58,323 bases of DNA from an uncultured Lachnospiraceae bacterium (GTDB lineage: Bacteria > Bacillota > Clostridia > Lachnospirales > Lachnospiraceae), in NCBI GenBank assembly GCA_910577165.1, contig CAJTLX010000017.1, positions 1 through 58,323 of the forward strand, read 5' to 3'. The position numbers and the translations under genes were made by a program. This document shows, in pieces, positions 7,498 to 16,407 of this stretch (the stretch's first letter is position 1; the number at the start of each line of letters is the position of its first letter). Below the pieces are notes generated by a model that did not search any database, was not told the DNA's origin, and saw only the letters and a program-made list of their open reading frames with translations.

Positions 7498-7526
7498 CAT
7501 ATATTTATAACTTTTTATTAGCCTCC

Positions 7527-7841
7527 TCATATACGCATATCAAAGCCGGAATTCATCTGATCCGTGCCCTCATGTTCATGCTTCTTTTCTTTTTTGGCAC
7601 CGTTTTTTCTCTTGTAGAGCATCCCCTTTCCATTGCCGGAACTCCCGTCATAGCGGTATTCTGGCTGATCGGTCTTTGCCATCATCACCGTTTTCGTCGC
7701 GTCCGTCATCACTTTTTGTTGCTGACTGTTCTGTAAGACTGTCTGCTCGTTGATGGGCTTTTGGACATCGTTGTGACGCTGGAAGGATGCCTCCTGCGAT
7801 TTCGGCAAAAATGCCGCAGTTTCTATCGGTGTAATTGCCAT
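7527..7841 (-). CDS. Small hydrophilic protein of the fla/che operon, unknown function
   Basis: The protein has 104 residues without a signal peptide or membrane segment. It is rich in Gln, Lys and Ser in the middle and ends in a strongly basic, His-containing stretch (KRKNGAKKEKKHEHEG). I do not recognise a domain. It starts 17 bp after fapA and ends in TGAGGAGG, where the stop overlaps a perfect Shine-Dalgarno sequence that has no gene after it, because the TnpB element follows directly. Its place between fapA and the SwrB-like gene suggests a motility-linked role. Confidence 0.65.
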   Translation of the reverse strand: MAITPIETAAFLPKSQEASFQRHNDVQKPINEQTVLQNSQQQKVMTDATKTVMMAKTDQPEYRYDGSSGNGKGMLYKRKNGAKKEKKHEHEGTDQMNSGFDMRI

Positions 7842-7857
7842 TGTCTCCCCCCTCTGT

Positions 7858-9453
7858 TTAATATTCCACCATCTTTACATCCGCGCGATCTTTGATCAGC
7901 CTGCAATATTTTAATTCGGAGCGAATATGGTATGGAGTATTGTATATCATGACTTTGCAGCCGGGGTAAATGATCCCGCTCACCCGGATACAACCGCCCG
8001 ACTGCATTCCTGCAATTTCCTCAAGATCATCCATTCGGGAAAGAAAGTACTGGATCTGCTTTTCTAAAACCTCCTTTGCATTTCTTGCCTCCTCAAGCTT
8101 CTTTGCCTTATCTGCTGAGAGCCTCTCCCCCGTCTTCATCCGTCTAGTCAAAACATTGATGGTCTGTGTCGCGGCTTCTAACTCTTCCTCAAGTGCTGGC
8201 AAATCATCATTGATCTTGCGAAATTCCTCCATATAGACCGGATCCGCGCCAATCTCAAGAATGGTGGTCGTCCCCATAGTTGAACCCGCCGTCCGCACGG
8301 AAATACAACTTCCGGAACGGATGGAACCTCCTACCACAAAACCGCGTCTTCCTGTTGCAGTCACATCTCCCTTTGCAGAGACATTACTGTGTAAAATTGC
8401 TTCCGTCGAGACATAGCCATCACTTTTTACTGTAGCATTTTCGATAAATTTCGTAATAATATTTCCTTTTGCTTCTAAAACACCACGTCCCATCCCCTGA
8501 ATTCCACGTTTTAATACAATCTGTCCCCCAGCCTTCAGTGAGGCACCTTCTACTACACCATTGACAATAATATCGCCTTCGGCCTCCACGGAAAAGCCCG
8601 TGATCACATTGCCGTGGATAATCACGCTCCCAGCAAATTTGATATCCCCTGTTGAAGTATCCACATCCGCGGGCACATCATAAATATTGGAGACAAAGAT
8701 CTTTCCTCCGATCAGCGAAACCAACCCGTCCACCTCCGAGTAAAGCTCTAAGCCATCCTCCGAGAGACAGGTGTTCTTCTCTGGGCGAAGCGTCACTTTC
8801 TTTGCCGTCGCTGGGGCGATAGGTCTCCCCATAACATCGATCCCCGGCTTTCCCATAACCGCAGGCGTAAGCGTGACAAGCTTGTCGCCCTCCTGCACAT
8901 GGCAGATAGTTTCAATCTGGTGAAAGTCCACACTGCCGTCCTCATTTAATTTGGGTTTTCGCGAAAGGTCAGTGTTAAAATGATAGGTTAATACAGCATT
9001 TTTCCCATCCACCTGAGGCATTGCCTCCGCAATCAGATAGGTGTAACAGTATTGCCTGTCTTCAAGAAATTTGTCAATCGCCTTTTCCTTCGCACCAAAT
9101 TTTATTCCCGCGCGCACAAGTTCGCTGACAATCTCTGCCTTTGTCAGACAGGCACCATTCTCCATCGGAGGGTAGAATCTCGCGATCGCCTTTTTTTTAT
9201 CCTCCGAGATCTGAATAAAAATATATTCTTTTTCCTTCATATGTGGTTTTCCCGTCAACTTTATGCTCGTCGCTCCGGAAAAGCTTGACACTGCCCGCAT
9301 CAGGGGTTCCCTGTCATATTCGATCTGCTTTACGCGCAGATACGAATCAATCTCCTTAAAATTCAACTTGTTCTGTTCACAGCCCGGAAATAACAGCAAA
9401 TAAGTGCCGTCCGCCTGTGTCCGAAGCTGAAAATATGCATTTTTATTTGCCAC
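7858..9453 (-). CDS. FapA family (DUF342) protein
   Basis: The protein has 531 residues. An N-terminal region (to about 170) is followed by a beta-helix-like core with repeated turns such as GDIIVNGVVEGASLKAGGQIVL, then GNIITKFIENATVKSDG, and a C-terminal coiled coil (about 410-490) before a short beta end. This is the layout of DUF342/FapA proteins, named flagellar assembly protein A; the biochemical role is unsettled. It sits 12 bp after sigD, a common arrangement in Clostridia. Confidence 0.85.
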   Translation of the reverse strand: MANKNAYFQLRTQADGTYLLLFPGCEQNKLNFKEIDSYLRVKQIEYDREPLMRAVSSFSGATSIKLTGKPHMKEKEYIFIQISEDKKKAIARFYPPMENGACLTKAEIVSELVRAGIKFGAKEKAIDKFLEDRQYCYTYLIAEAMPQVDGKNAVLTYHFNTDLSRKPKLNEDGSVDFHQIETICHVQEGDKLVTLTPAVMGKPGIDVMGRPIAPATAKKVTLRPEKNTCLSEDGLELYSEVDGLVSLIGGKIFVSNIYDVPADVDTSTGDIKFAGSVIIHGNVITGFSVEAEGDIIVNGVVEGASLKAGGQIVLKRGIQGMGRGVLEAKGNIITKFIENATVKSDGYVSTEAILHSNVSAKGDVTATGRRGFVVGGSIRSGSCISVRTAGSTMGTTTILEIGADPVYMEEFRKINDDLPALEEELEAATQTINVLTRRMKTGERLSADKAKKLEEARNAKEVLEKQIQYFLSRMDDLEEIAGMQSGGCIRVSGIIYPGCKVMIYNTPYHIRSELKYCRLIKDRADVKMVEY

Positions 9454-9465
9454 CCGATTCCTCCT

Positions 9466-10221
9466 TTATCTAAAAAACAAATCCATATTGCCACCAAGCC
9501 GGGTTCTCATTTTTTGCAGTGCCTTTGTGTGGAGCTGCGAAATCCGTGATTCAGTCACGCCGAGAACCGCGCTGATCTCCTTTAATGTCAGCTCTTCAAA
9601 ATAATACAAAAATATTACTTTTTGTTCTTTCTCTGTCAATTCCTTTAATGTGCGTGTAAGGATCTCTTTTAACTCTCGCCGCTCCATAATGCGTTCCGGC
9701 TGCACATAGTCCTCGCTGGTTTGTGTGACCTCCACCTGTGGTTCCCCCGCCTCCATGCACTCGTCAAGTGAGACGAGGGCGGAGATCTGTGCCTGCGACT
9801 GCAAGGTTAAAAGCTCATCAGTTGAGATTTCAAGTTCTTTTGCTACTTCCTCTTCCGTCGCCATGCGCCCAGTTTCGGCTTCAATCTTTAAATACGCCGC
9901 ATCTAATTTTTTTTGTTTTTGCCGCAGCGTCCTTGGAATCCAGTCCATCTTGCGCACTTGATCAAGAATCGCGCCACGAATACGCAGCGAAGCGTAGGTC
10001 TCAAATTTTACGCCTTTATCGTAATCGAATTTGTCGATCGCATCGATCAGTCCAAAAGTTCCATAACCGACAAGATCGTCATATTCCACATTATAGCCCA
10101 GATACATACTTAACTTTCCCGCCACAATCTTTACCAGCCCGACATATTCCAAAATTAGCTGTTCCCGCAGCGCGGCGGTTCGCTTTATACTGTATTCCTC
10201 CCATAATTTTTGTTTGTCCAT
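9466..10221 (-). CDS. sigD: Flagellar/motility RNA polymerase sigma factor (sigma-28 family)
   Basis: The 251-residue FliA/WhiG-type sigma factor has region 2 (VEYDDLVGYGTFGLIDAIDKFD, KFETYASLRIRGAILDQVR), region 3 and a C-terminal region 4 helix-turn-helix (LTLKEISAVLGVTESRISQLH). It directs late flagellar and chemotaxis genes. The ATG follows an AAGGTGG ribosome binding site. As in B. subtilis it lies near the end of the fla/che operon, after cheC and cheD, so its level depends on transcription reaching this far. The anti-sigma factor FlgM is not in the window. Confidence 0.94.
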   Translation of the reverse strand: MDKQKLWEEYSIKRTAALREQLILEYVGLVKIVAGKLSMYLGYNVEYDDLVGYGTFGLIDAIDKFDYDKGVKFETYASLRIRGAILDQVRKMDWIPRTLRQKQKKLDAAYLKIEAETGRMATEEEVAKELEISTDELLTLQSQAQISALVSLDECMEAGEPQVEVTQTSEDYVQPERIMERRELKEILTRTLKELTEKEQKVIFLYYFEELTLKEISAVLGVTESRISQLHTKALQKMRTRLGGNMDLFFR

Positions 10222-10255
10222 CTTCCACCTTACCCCGCTTCAAACGAAATGTGCC

Positions 10256-10579
10256 TTAAGTTTCCTCCTCGTTCTCGTCGTCCGTGACTTCCTCCCCATC
10301 CCCCATATTTTCCATAGCCGCCATCGCTTCCTCCTGCTCTGCTGCCGCTGCTACCTGCCTTGCCTCTTCCTCCGCCTGCACTGCGGCCATATACGCATTC
10401 TTATTGATCTTAAAAATAATATGCTCGATAATTCTGCCTATGACCAGAAAAATGATCAGTACAATCAGCACCGATTGCAGTGTGTTCAAGATTGGAACGC
10501 GGTTGATCAGACAGCAGAGCGCGGCGATTGCCCCGGCTAAAAGCGTAATCAATGCCGATATATTGTGATTTTTCTCCAT
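10256..10579 (-). CDS. Small two-helix membrane protein, unknown function
   Basis: The protein has 107 residues from ATG 10579, which follows a GGAGGG ribosome binding site; a longer frame starting 24 nt earlier lacks such a site. Two hydrophobic segments lie at about residues 8-24 and 31-52. The tail is Ala/Glu-rich and ends very acidic. It sits between cheD and sigD. I recognise no family; it could be an accessory factor of the motility operon. Confidence 0.7.
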   Translation of the reverse strand: MEKNHNISALITLLAGAIAALCCLINRVPILNTLQSVLIVLIIFLVIGRIIEHIIFKINKNAYMAAVQAEEEARQVAAAAEQEEAMAAMENMGDGEEVTDDENEEET

Positions 10580-10611
10580 TTTTTCCCTCCGCCTAAAGCC
10601 CAAAGCCTACA

Positions 10612-11097
10612 CTACAGTGTTTTTATTGGCTTCCCGACAGATTTTACAAGGAGTTTGCCGGTTTCCGGGTAAAACTCGATCGTGCGCCCATAATTTAACC
10701 CTGTGTCCTCCGCCACAACTGGAATTCGCAGGGAGGCAAGTTTTCGCTTTACCGCCTCGACATTGCGCAGACCGACTTTTAACATCTCATTGTCGGAATT
10801 AAATGCAAACATCTGTGCACCCCCTGCAATCTTAGCGACAAGTGCGGCGCGGCTTGCACCCAGTTTTAGCACACGGTTTAAGAGTTCCTGAATTCCTGTA
10901 TCTGCAAATTTTGCGACATTTTCATTATTTCTGATTCTCGCGCTGTCCGGCAGCATTACATGTGCCATGCCGGATATCTTCTTCGCCGGATCATATAGTA
11001 CGATGCCAACACAGGAGCCAAGCCCCAGCGTTGTGATTGAATCCGGCGGCAGACAGACATTTAGATCCGCCATTCCCACTTTTATCATCGTTGCCAT
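10612..11097 (-). CDS. cheD: Chemoreceptor glutamine deamidase CheD
   Basis: The 161-residue protein has the CheD catalytic cysteine in LGLGSCVGIVLYD and the histidine in GMAHVMLP, and keeps the family fold to the end. CheD deamidates chemoreceptor glutamines and, in B. subtilis, stimulates CheC. Its position 8 bp after cheC fits this partnership. An AGGAGAG site precedes ATG 11097. Confidence 0.95.
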   Translation of the reverse strand: MATMIKVGMADLNVCLPPDSITTLGLGSCVGIVLYDPAKKISGMAHVMLPDSARIRNNENVAKFADTGIQELLNRVLKLGASRAALVAKIAGGAQMFAFNSDNEMLKVGLRNVEAVKRKLASLRIPVVAEDTGLNYGRTIEFYPETGKLLVKSVGKPIKTL

Positions 11098-11105
11098 ATG
11101 CTCTC

Positions 11106-11732
11106 CTATAATCCCAGAGAGGTAAGTATTTGACCATAGGATTCCAAAGTTGGGATCAAAATAAAATAGCCGTTTACTTCTTCACCTACATCTCCGAATT
11201 CAGTTTCTATCAATAACGCCTTATCACTTATTTTTCCAAATTCAATCGCCGGGACGCTCAAAATTGCCCCCGCCATATCAATTGCCATATAAGGTACGCT
11301 CGACGTGATTTTCATATTGGTCAGTGCAGAGAGGGAGGATAGATACGCGCCTGCAATAATATTGCCAATTTCCTGCATTGCGGAAAGTTCCATCTCAGAA
11401 AAATCGTCGTCGTCCTCACTGCCGCTACAAAAGCCCCCCATCAATAATTTAACCATACTCTTGGCTGCCTTCTTTTCTACAAGGAACATCATCATGCCGT
11501 CGATATCGTCCTGAAGGGTCAAGAGAATGCCTACCACAATATTTTCCGCGCCGCCAATCAATTCCCCCAGTTCTTTAAACTCCAAAAGATCAATCTTTGG
11601 CACCTTCATATCAATCTTTGAGGAAAGCATCTGTGACAGAGCCGTCGTTGCATTTCCGGCTCCGATATTGCCAATTTCGCGCAGCACGTCAAATTGCATA
11701 TGGTTCATTTCTTCAAGTTTTACTTCAGCCAT
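11106..11732 (-). CDS. cheC: CheY-P phosphatase CheC
   Basis: The protein has 208 residues from the preferred start (MAEVKLEEMNHMQ). Two CheC/CheX/FliY active-site helices are present: LREIGNIGAGNATTAL and MQEIGNIIAGAYLSSL, each with the E-x-x-N pair that removes phosphate from CheY-P. The frame extends 57 nt further upstream to 11789, but the ATG at 11732 has an AAAGGG site and gives the usual N-terminus. A 152-bp gap with hairpins separates it from cheW. Confidence 0.93.
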   Translation of the reverse strand: MAEVKLEEMNHMQFDVLREIGNIGAGNATTALSQMLSSKIDMKVPKIDLLEFKELGELIGGAENIVVGILLTLQDDIDGMMMFLVEKKAAKSMVKLLMGGFCSGSEDDDDFSEMELSAMQEIGNIIAGAYLSSLSALTNMKITSSVPYMAIDMAGAILSVPAIEFGKISDKALLIETEFGDVGEEVNGYFILIPTLESYGQILTSLGL

Positions 11733-11884
11733 ATTACACCAAGCCCTTTCTGTTGTCTTACAACTGGGCAGTATGTTCCCTCTGCCCACTCATATAGAAC
11801 CCCCCCAACCCCTTATTCTGTAGGATTCTCCTATATGCAAAAAGCCTATAAGGGTTGCCGCATTATGCAGCAACCCCACCATTT
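11733..11884 (-). promoter_or_regulatory. cheW-cheC gap with hairpins
   Basis: On the minus strand a perfect 7-bp stem (GGGTTGC/GCAACCC, arms 11870-11876 and 11852-11858) follows the cheW stop, then a U-rich but interrupted stretch. A second stem (GGGCAG/CTGCCC) lies near 11766-11787. It looks like a weak or partial terminator, or an mRNA-stabilising structure, that could lower expression of cheC, cheD and sigD relative to cheA and cheW. Confidence 0.45.
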
Positions 11885-12343
11885 TTATATTGTGCCTTCC
11901 TTCTCCACAACAACTGCTGGGATATTAAGCAGCGATACTAAACCGTCCGGCTGCTTGCCCACACCGTAAAGGTACGCGCTTCTCTCGTCATTGCTCCCGG
12001 AAGTCCGGTCAATATTTTCCTCACTCAGTGTAATCACTTCCTTGACCTCATCCACAATCATGCCGATCGCCGCCTGCGGCTCAATTTTAATGATAAGGAT
12101 TCTGGTGGCATTCTTGAATTCATCCGGCTCTAATCCAAACTTTAAGCGCAGACTCATCACCGGGATGACTTCGCCGCGAATATTGATAACCCCCTTAAAA
12201 TATGGCTGTGCCTTCGGCACTCTGGTCACTCTCTGCATTCTTACAATATTATCCACATACTGGATATCAATTCCATATTGTTCACTGCCAAGCTTCACCA
12301 CAATATATTGTTTTTCAAGTTCTTCTATCTTTTTCTCATCCAT
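11885..12343 (-). CDS. cheW: Chemotaxis coupling protein CheW
   Basis: The 152-residue protein is a single CheW domain (YIVVKLGSEQYGIDIQYVDNI..., VINIRGEVIPVMSLRLKFGL). It links chemoreceptors to CheA at the membrane array. A GGAGGG site lies before the ATG. It follows cheA after 13 bp. Confidence 0.96.
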   Translation of the reverse strand: MDEKKIEELEKQYIVVKLGSEQYGIDIQYVDNIVRMQRVTRVPKAQPYFKGVINIRGEVIPVMSLRLKFGLEPDEFKNATRILIIKIEPQAAIGMIVDEVKEVITLSEENIDRTSGSNDERSAYLYGVGKQPDGLVSLLNIPAVVVEKEGTI

Positions 12344-12356
12344 GATATTTCCCTCC

Positions 12357-14507
12357 CTACACCACTAAGACGTTGACATCAAGGATCAGCGCGATCTCGC
12401 CATCGCCAAGGATAGTAGCACCGCTGATAAGCTTGCTGTTATTAATATATTTACCAATGGACTTGATCACAATCTCAAGCTGCCCGATCAGATTATCTAC
12501 AATCAGACCCGCCAACTTATCGCCCTTCTTTACAATAACGACAGTTAAGCTGACCGGTTCTTCGCTCGCAGGCTCGACATCTAGCACCCTGTCAAGGCGG
12601 ATCAGAGGGATCACCGAGGAGCGCAGATTGATCACTTCTTTATTCTGTACATACTTTACGTCATCCAGTGCGATATCCTCAATAGTTTCAATGCTGCCGA
12701 GCGGGATCGCATATTTTTCATTTCCAATTTCTACCATAAGCGTCTGAATAATGGCGAGGGTAAGCGGCAGACGGATAATAAAATTGCTGCCTTCGCCGAG
12801 TGTTGTCCGGACTTCGATGCTTCCGCCCAGAGCCTCAATCTTTGTTTTTACCACGTCAAGACCGACACCGCGCCCGGAAACATCCGAGATAACTTCCGAG
12901 GTTGAAAAGCTTGGGCGGAACAAAAGGTCGATGATTTCCTTGTCGCTCATCATCTCTGCCTGTTCCTCGTTTATCGTCCCTTTTTGAATCGCTTTTTGCT
13001 TTACCTTCTCCACATTGATGCCCGCACCATCGTCGCGCACCTCAATAACAACATTGTTGCCCTCCTGGTAAGCGTCAAGGAAAATTGAGCCAACCTCCGG
13101 CTTGCCTAAGCACACGCGCTCCTCATTCGATTCAAGACCATGATCGGCCGCATTGCGCAAAAGATGCATTAACGGGTCACCAATCTCATCGATTACCGTG
13201 CGGTCAAGCTCTGTGTCCTCACCGGTCATATACAGATCCATCTTCTTGCCGAGTTTTTTGCTCAGATCGCGGATCATGCGCGGGAAGCGATTTACCACAC
13301 TCTCGATCGGCACCATTCGCACTTTCATTACGGACTGATGCAGGTTTGTCGTCACGCGCTCCAAGTATTCAATCTGCTCGTTAAAGCTATTGGCATGCAG
13401 GGAATGCTCACTGTCGCCATTTACAGACACAAGCCCGTTCTTCGCGATAATCAACTCGCTGACCAGATTCATCAGATCGTCTAACTTCTCGATATCGACA
13501 CGCACAGAGCGGTTTACTGCTGCCTTTGCCGCCGCCTTCGCCGCCTGTTTTGTCTGTGGCTGCGCTACTACAGCTGCCGCCGCACCAGTTCCCGCCGGTG
13601 CTGTCTGTGCCGGAGTTTCCGCTGCCTGTGGCGCGGAGACGGAACTTTCCTTTTCCGGTTCAGAGGAAGTGGAAGCTGGGGTTTCTGCTGCCATCTCAGA
13701 AGCCGCAGAAGCTGTTTTCTTTCCTGCAAGATCCGCTGGTCCAATTACCACATCGCGAATCTCGGACACATTCATCACCGCCGTGCGAATTTCTTCCTGT
13801 GATTTTTTGGTCAACAAAACCATCGAGAAATCATAGTCAAATTTCTCATCCTCAATATCCTGTACTTCTGGAACCGACTTGATAATATCGCCGCACTCCT
13901 CCAATGCCTTAAAGACAAGAAAGGCTCTGGCCGCTTTTAAGATACAGCTCTGCTGGACAAAAACCGTGATCTCAAAGATATTTTCTCCCTCTTCCTTTGC
14001 CTTTAACGCCGCCGTAAGTTCATGTTCTGCCAACACAAGATGCTTTCCCTGCACAGGGGGATCTGCCGATGTGGCAGCCGGGGAAGGTGCAGGGGATTCC
14101 CCCACTGCCGTGCCAAGTCCTTCCTCCATCACTTTCTGAAGACCATCAATAATATCCTGATTATCCTCCGTCCCCTCGTCCTGGGTATTGATAATAATAT
14201 CAAGATAGCTCTCCAGTGCGTCGAGACCACGGAACAACAGATCAATCAAATTCGGTGTTGCCTTCATCTTGCCATTGCGTATCTCAGAAAATACATTCTC
14301 CATATCATGGGTCAGACGCTGCATCCGCTTATATCCCATTGTGCCCGCCATTCCTTTTAAAGAGTGCGCCGCCCGGAAAATTTCGTTGATGGTATCTTCA
14401 TTTTCCGGTTCTTTCTCAAGAATTAAAATCTGTTCATTCAGTTCCTGTAAATGTCCTCTTGTCTCGTCGATAAAGATCCCTAAATATTGGCTTACATCCA
14501 TACTCAA
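12357..14507 (-). CDS. cheA: Chemotaxis sensor histidine kinase CheA
   Basis: The protein has 716 residues. Domain order: HPt with phosphoryl-accepting His48 (FRAAHSLKGMAGTMG), a CheY-binding P2 domain (about 155-255), an Ala/Pro-rich linker (about 260-325), the dimerisation helices, the ATPase with N (LLRNAADHGLE), G1 (DDGAGI) and G2 (GRGVGLDVV) boxes, and a C-terminal CheW-like domain. It autophosphorylates in response to receptors and passes phosphate to CheY and CheB. Its ATG overlaps the cheB stop by four bases, so translation is probably coupled. Confidence 0.97.
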   Translation of the reverse strand: MSMDVSQYLGIFIDETRGHLQELNEQILILEKEPENEDTINEIFRAAHSLKGMAGTMGYKRMQRLTHDMENVFSEIRNGKMKATPNLIDLLFRGLDALESYLDIIINTQDEGTEDNQDIIDGLQKVMEEGLGTAVGESPAPSPAATSADPPVQGKHLVLAEHELTAALKAKEEGENIFEITVFVQQSCILKAARAFLVFKALEECGDIIKSVPEVQDIEDEKFDYDFSMVLLTKKSQEEIRTAVMNVSEIRDVVIGPADLAGKKTASAASEMAAETPASTSSEPEKESSVSAPQAAETPAQTAPAGTGAAAAVVAQPQTKQAAKAAAKAAVNRSVRVDIEKLDDLMNLVSELIIAKNGLVSVNGDSEHSLHANSFNEQIEYLERVTTNLHQSVMKVRMVPIESVVNRFPRMIRDLSKKLGKKMDLYMTGEDTELDRTVIDEIGDPLMHLLRNAADHGLESNEERVCLGKPEVGSIFLDAYQEGNNVVIEVRDDGAGINVEKVKQKAIQKGTINEEQAEMMSDKEIIDLLFRPSFSTSEVISDVSGRGVGLDVVKTKIEALGGSIEVRTTLGEGSNFIIRLPLTLAIIQTLMVEIGNEKYAIPLGSIETIEDIALDDVKYVQNKEVINLRSSVIPLIRLDRVLDVEPASEEPVSLTVVIVKKGDKLAGLIVDNLIGQLEIVIKSIGKYINNSKLISGATILGDGEIALILDVNVLVV

Positions 14508-15637
14508 TGTACCCCCACATTCTTCGTGATTGCATCCGCTACCGCATCGAGCGGAACGACCTCATCCACAAGCCCTGCCTCGGCCACCACTCTTGGCATA
14601 CCATACACAGTGCAAGTCGCCTCATTCTGCGCGATAACATAGATGTTCTTTTTGTTGTTGAGTTGCTTGATTCCAAGAGTGCCATCCCCTCCCATCCCGG
14701 TGAGGACAACGCAGGTGATATCTTCAAAGTCCAAATCCACAAGAGATTCGTACATGATATCCGCACACGGTCTTAGACCGCCACGCGCTGGTTCATTTGC
14801 ATTTTCCGTAATTACATAATCCCCGCCACGCCGTACAACACGCATCTGACTGCCACCCTGGGCTATGTAGACTGTCCCTTTCCTTAAAACATCCCCCTCA
14901 GCGGCCTCCTTGACATTGATCGCACTCATCTCATTTAAACGGTCAGCAAGTGATTTGGTAAATCCCACCGGCATATGCTGTACAAGCACCATCGGCGCGT
15001 CAAGCTCTGCCGGGAGTTTAGGAATCACGGACTGCAATGCCTTTGGACCGCCAGTAGAGCAGGCAAGTGCCACAAGTTTTTTCGCGCCGCTTCCTACACT
15101 TTTATGTGTCGCACGCTTTGCTGGTGCTGAGGTGATATCGTAGAGTGCTCTTGTCGTAGACGTTTTGATCAAGGACGGACGCGCAGAGGAAGGCTCCGGC
15201 TTCTCTTTTGGCGGAATCCCGATATCTATCCCTGTCGCCACGCCGACCGTCGATAAAATCCTCTGTTTAAACCGCTCGTTGCGCGCCTCCATATAGCTGT
15301 CCGGCTTCGTTACAAAGTCGAAAGCACCAAGTTCCAGACAGCGCACTGTTTCCACCGCGCCCTCCTTTGCAAGGGTACTCACCACAATGACCTTCTGACG
15401 GATTTTCATTTTGTTCAGCTGTTCCAAAAATTGGATGCCGTTCATCTTAGGCATATTGATGTCAAGCAAAATTGCTTCGTATTTTTTGGGATCGCGCGTT
15501 ACAAAATCAAATGCTTCCAGCCCGTTCATCGCAAGGTCGGAGACCTGGAATCTCTCGTCACTGTTTATTATATCAGATATCAGTCTTCTCATAAGTGCAG
15601 AATCATCAACAACTAAAATATTTTTTTTGCTTTCCAT
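14504..15637 (-). CDS. cheB: Chemotaxis methylesterase/deamidase CheB
   Basis: The 377-residue protein has a receiver domain with Asp59 (LLDINMPKMNG), a linker (about 130-190) and a C-terminal methylesterase domain with catalytic Ser in ACSTGGPKAL, His in VLVQHMPVGFT and Asp in GMGGDGTLG. It removes methyl groups from chemoreceptors to reset adaptation. cheR is not in the window. A GGAAAGGAAG site precedes the ATG. Confidence 0.96.
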   Translation of the reverse strand: MESKKNILVVDDSALMRRLISDIINSDERFQVSDLAMNGLEAFDFVTRDPKKYEAILLDINMPKMNGIQFLEQLNKMKIRQKVIVVSTLAKEGAVETVRCLELGAFDFVTKPDSYMEARNERFKQRILSTVGVATGIDIGIPPKEKPEPSSARPSLIKTSTTRALYDITSAPAKRATHKSVGSGAKKLVALACSTGGPKALQSVIPKLPAELDAPMVLVQHMPVGFTKSLADRLNEMSAINVKEAAEGDVLRKGTVYIAQGGSQMRVVRRGGDYVITENANEPARGGLRPCADIMYESLVDLDFEDITCVVLTGMGGDGTLGIKQLNNKKNIYVIAQNEATCTVYGMPRVVAEAGLVDEVVPLDAVADAITKNVGVH

Positions 15638-15714
15638 TTTCTTCCTTTCCTTTCCGATTTCAGCACTGTTTCATGACTGTGCCCCGTCCATTTTCATTAA
15701 AAAGGTACAAACGA

Positions 15715-16395
15715 TCACCTACTGCTCTCTCTTTTGCGTCGTCTCTCCTCTTCAAACACATATTTTACAATAATTTCCCGCTCCGCCTCGCTGATATTTG
15801 TAAATTCTACACGGTTCTCACAAATTTTTTTGCGATTCTTAAGATCTGCGCTGGCAATGACTCTTGCACGAAGTTGAAATTCCTTCTTACTCTCTCCAAA
15901 CAGCAATGCAAAACTAATGCCAAGTTCCTCCCCCGGCGGGAGGGCTTCCCCCGCGTTAAAACGCGCGCCACCCCCGCTGATATCAACAATAGTCGCTGCT
16001 TTTATGCCCTCCTCCAGCTCTCCCTCCTGCGCCATCAGTCGGTAATGCATATCGATAATACAGTTTAGGCGAAAAAATTGTCTGCACTGAAATTTTTCTA
16101 TCTCCGAGGCGCACTCCATCTTTGCCAGGAAAAGCTGATTAAGGTGGTAGCGGTCACTTACCTGCGCGATACAGTAATAAAGTTCTTCTTTGGCATGAAA
16201 AAACAGATTGTAGCGTTCCCCGATCTCAAGAAAAACCATTTTTTCCTCCATCGGCATGGCAATCACTAAGGTATCGTCATCCTTTACTTCCATCAGCTGA
16301 CTGACCAATGTCCTTGCCCCCGCAATCTCCTTTAATTTCCCCGTATATTTTGTCAGTTTGATCTTTTGTCCGATAGTCAGCCCTCTTGCTATCAT
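15715..16395 (-). CDS. YcgR/PilZ-type c-di-GMP-binding flagellar protein
   Basis: The protein has 226 residues: an N-terminal YcgR-like beta domain (1-95) and a C-terminal PilZ domain with the c-di-GMP-binding Arg105-Arg109 (CRQFFR) and DISGGGARF (138-146). Members of this family slow or stop the motor at high c-di-GMP. It starts 12 bp after flhG, inside the fla/che operon, so the cell probably links motility to c-di-GMP. A GGGGG-containing site precedes the ATG. Confidence 0.9.
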   Translation of the reverse strand: MIARGLTIGQKIKLTKYTGKLKEIAGARTLVSQLMEVKDDDTLVIAMPMEEKMVFLEIGERYNLFFHAKEELYYCIAQVSDRYHLNQLFLAKMECASEIEKFQCRQFFRLNCIIDMHYRLMAQEGELEEGIKAATIVDISGGGARFNAGEALPPGEELGISFALLFGESKKEFQLRARVIASADLKNRKKICENRVEFTNISEAEREIIVKYVFEEERRRKRESSR

Positions 16396-16407
16396 AGTGC
16401 CCCCATT

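Larger units (their letters stand above)
5973..7521 (-). mobile_element. TnpB-only IS200/IS605 (IS1341-type) element
   Basis: The element holds an intact tnpB with its own promoter and no tnpA. The boundaries are approximate. The right end carries a small hairpin (ATAAAAG/CTTTTTAT, 5986-6007), as expected for this family's subterminal hairpins. The left end has a similar AT-rich stem (TTATAAA/TTTATAA) near 7485-7511. It separates the 104-aa gene of the fla/che operon from the DUF6115 gene. Without tnpA it would have to be moved by a TnpA encoded elsewhere. Confidence 0.65.

Noticed and set aside
13390..13836. A 148-residue plus-strand frame opposite the cheA linker
   Set aside because: It lies antisense to the intact cheA and arises from the Ala-rich codons of the linker.
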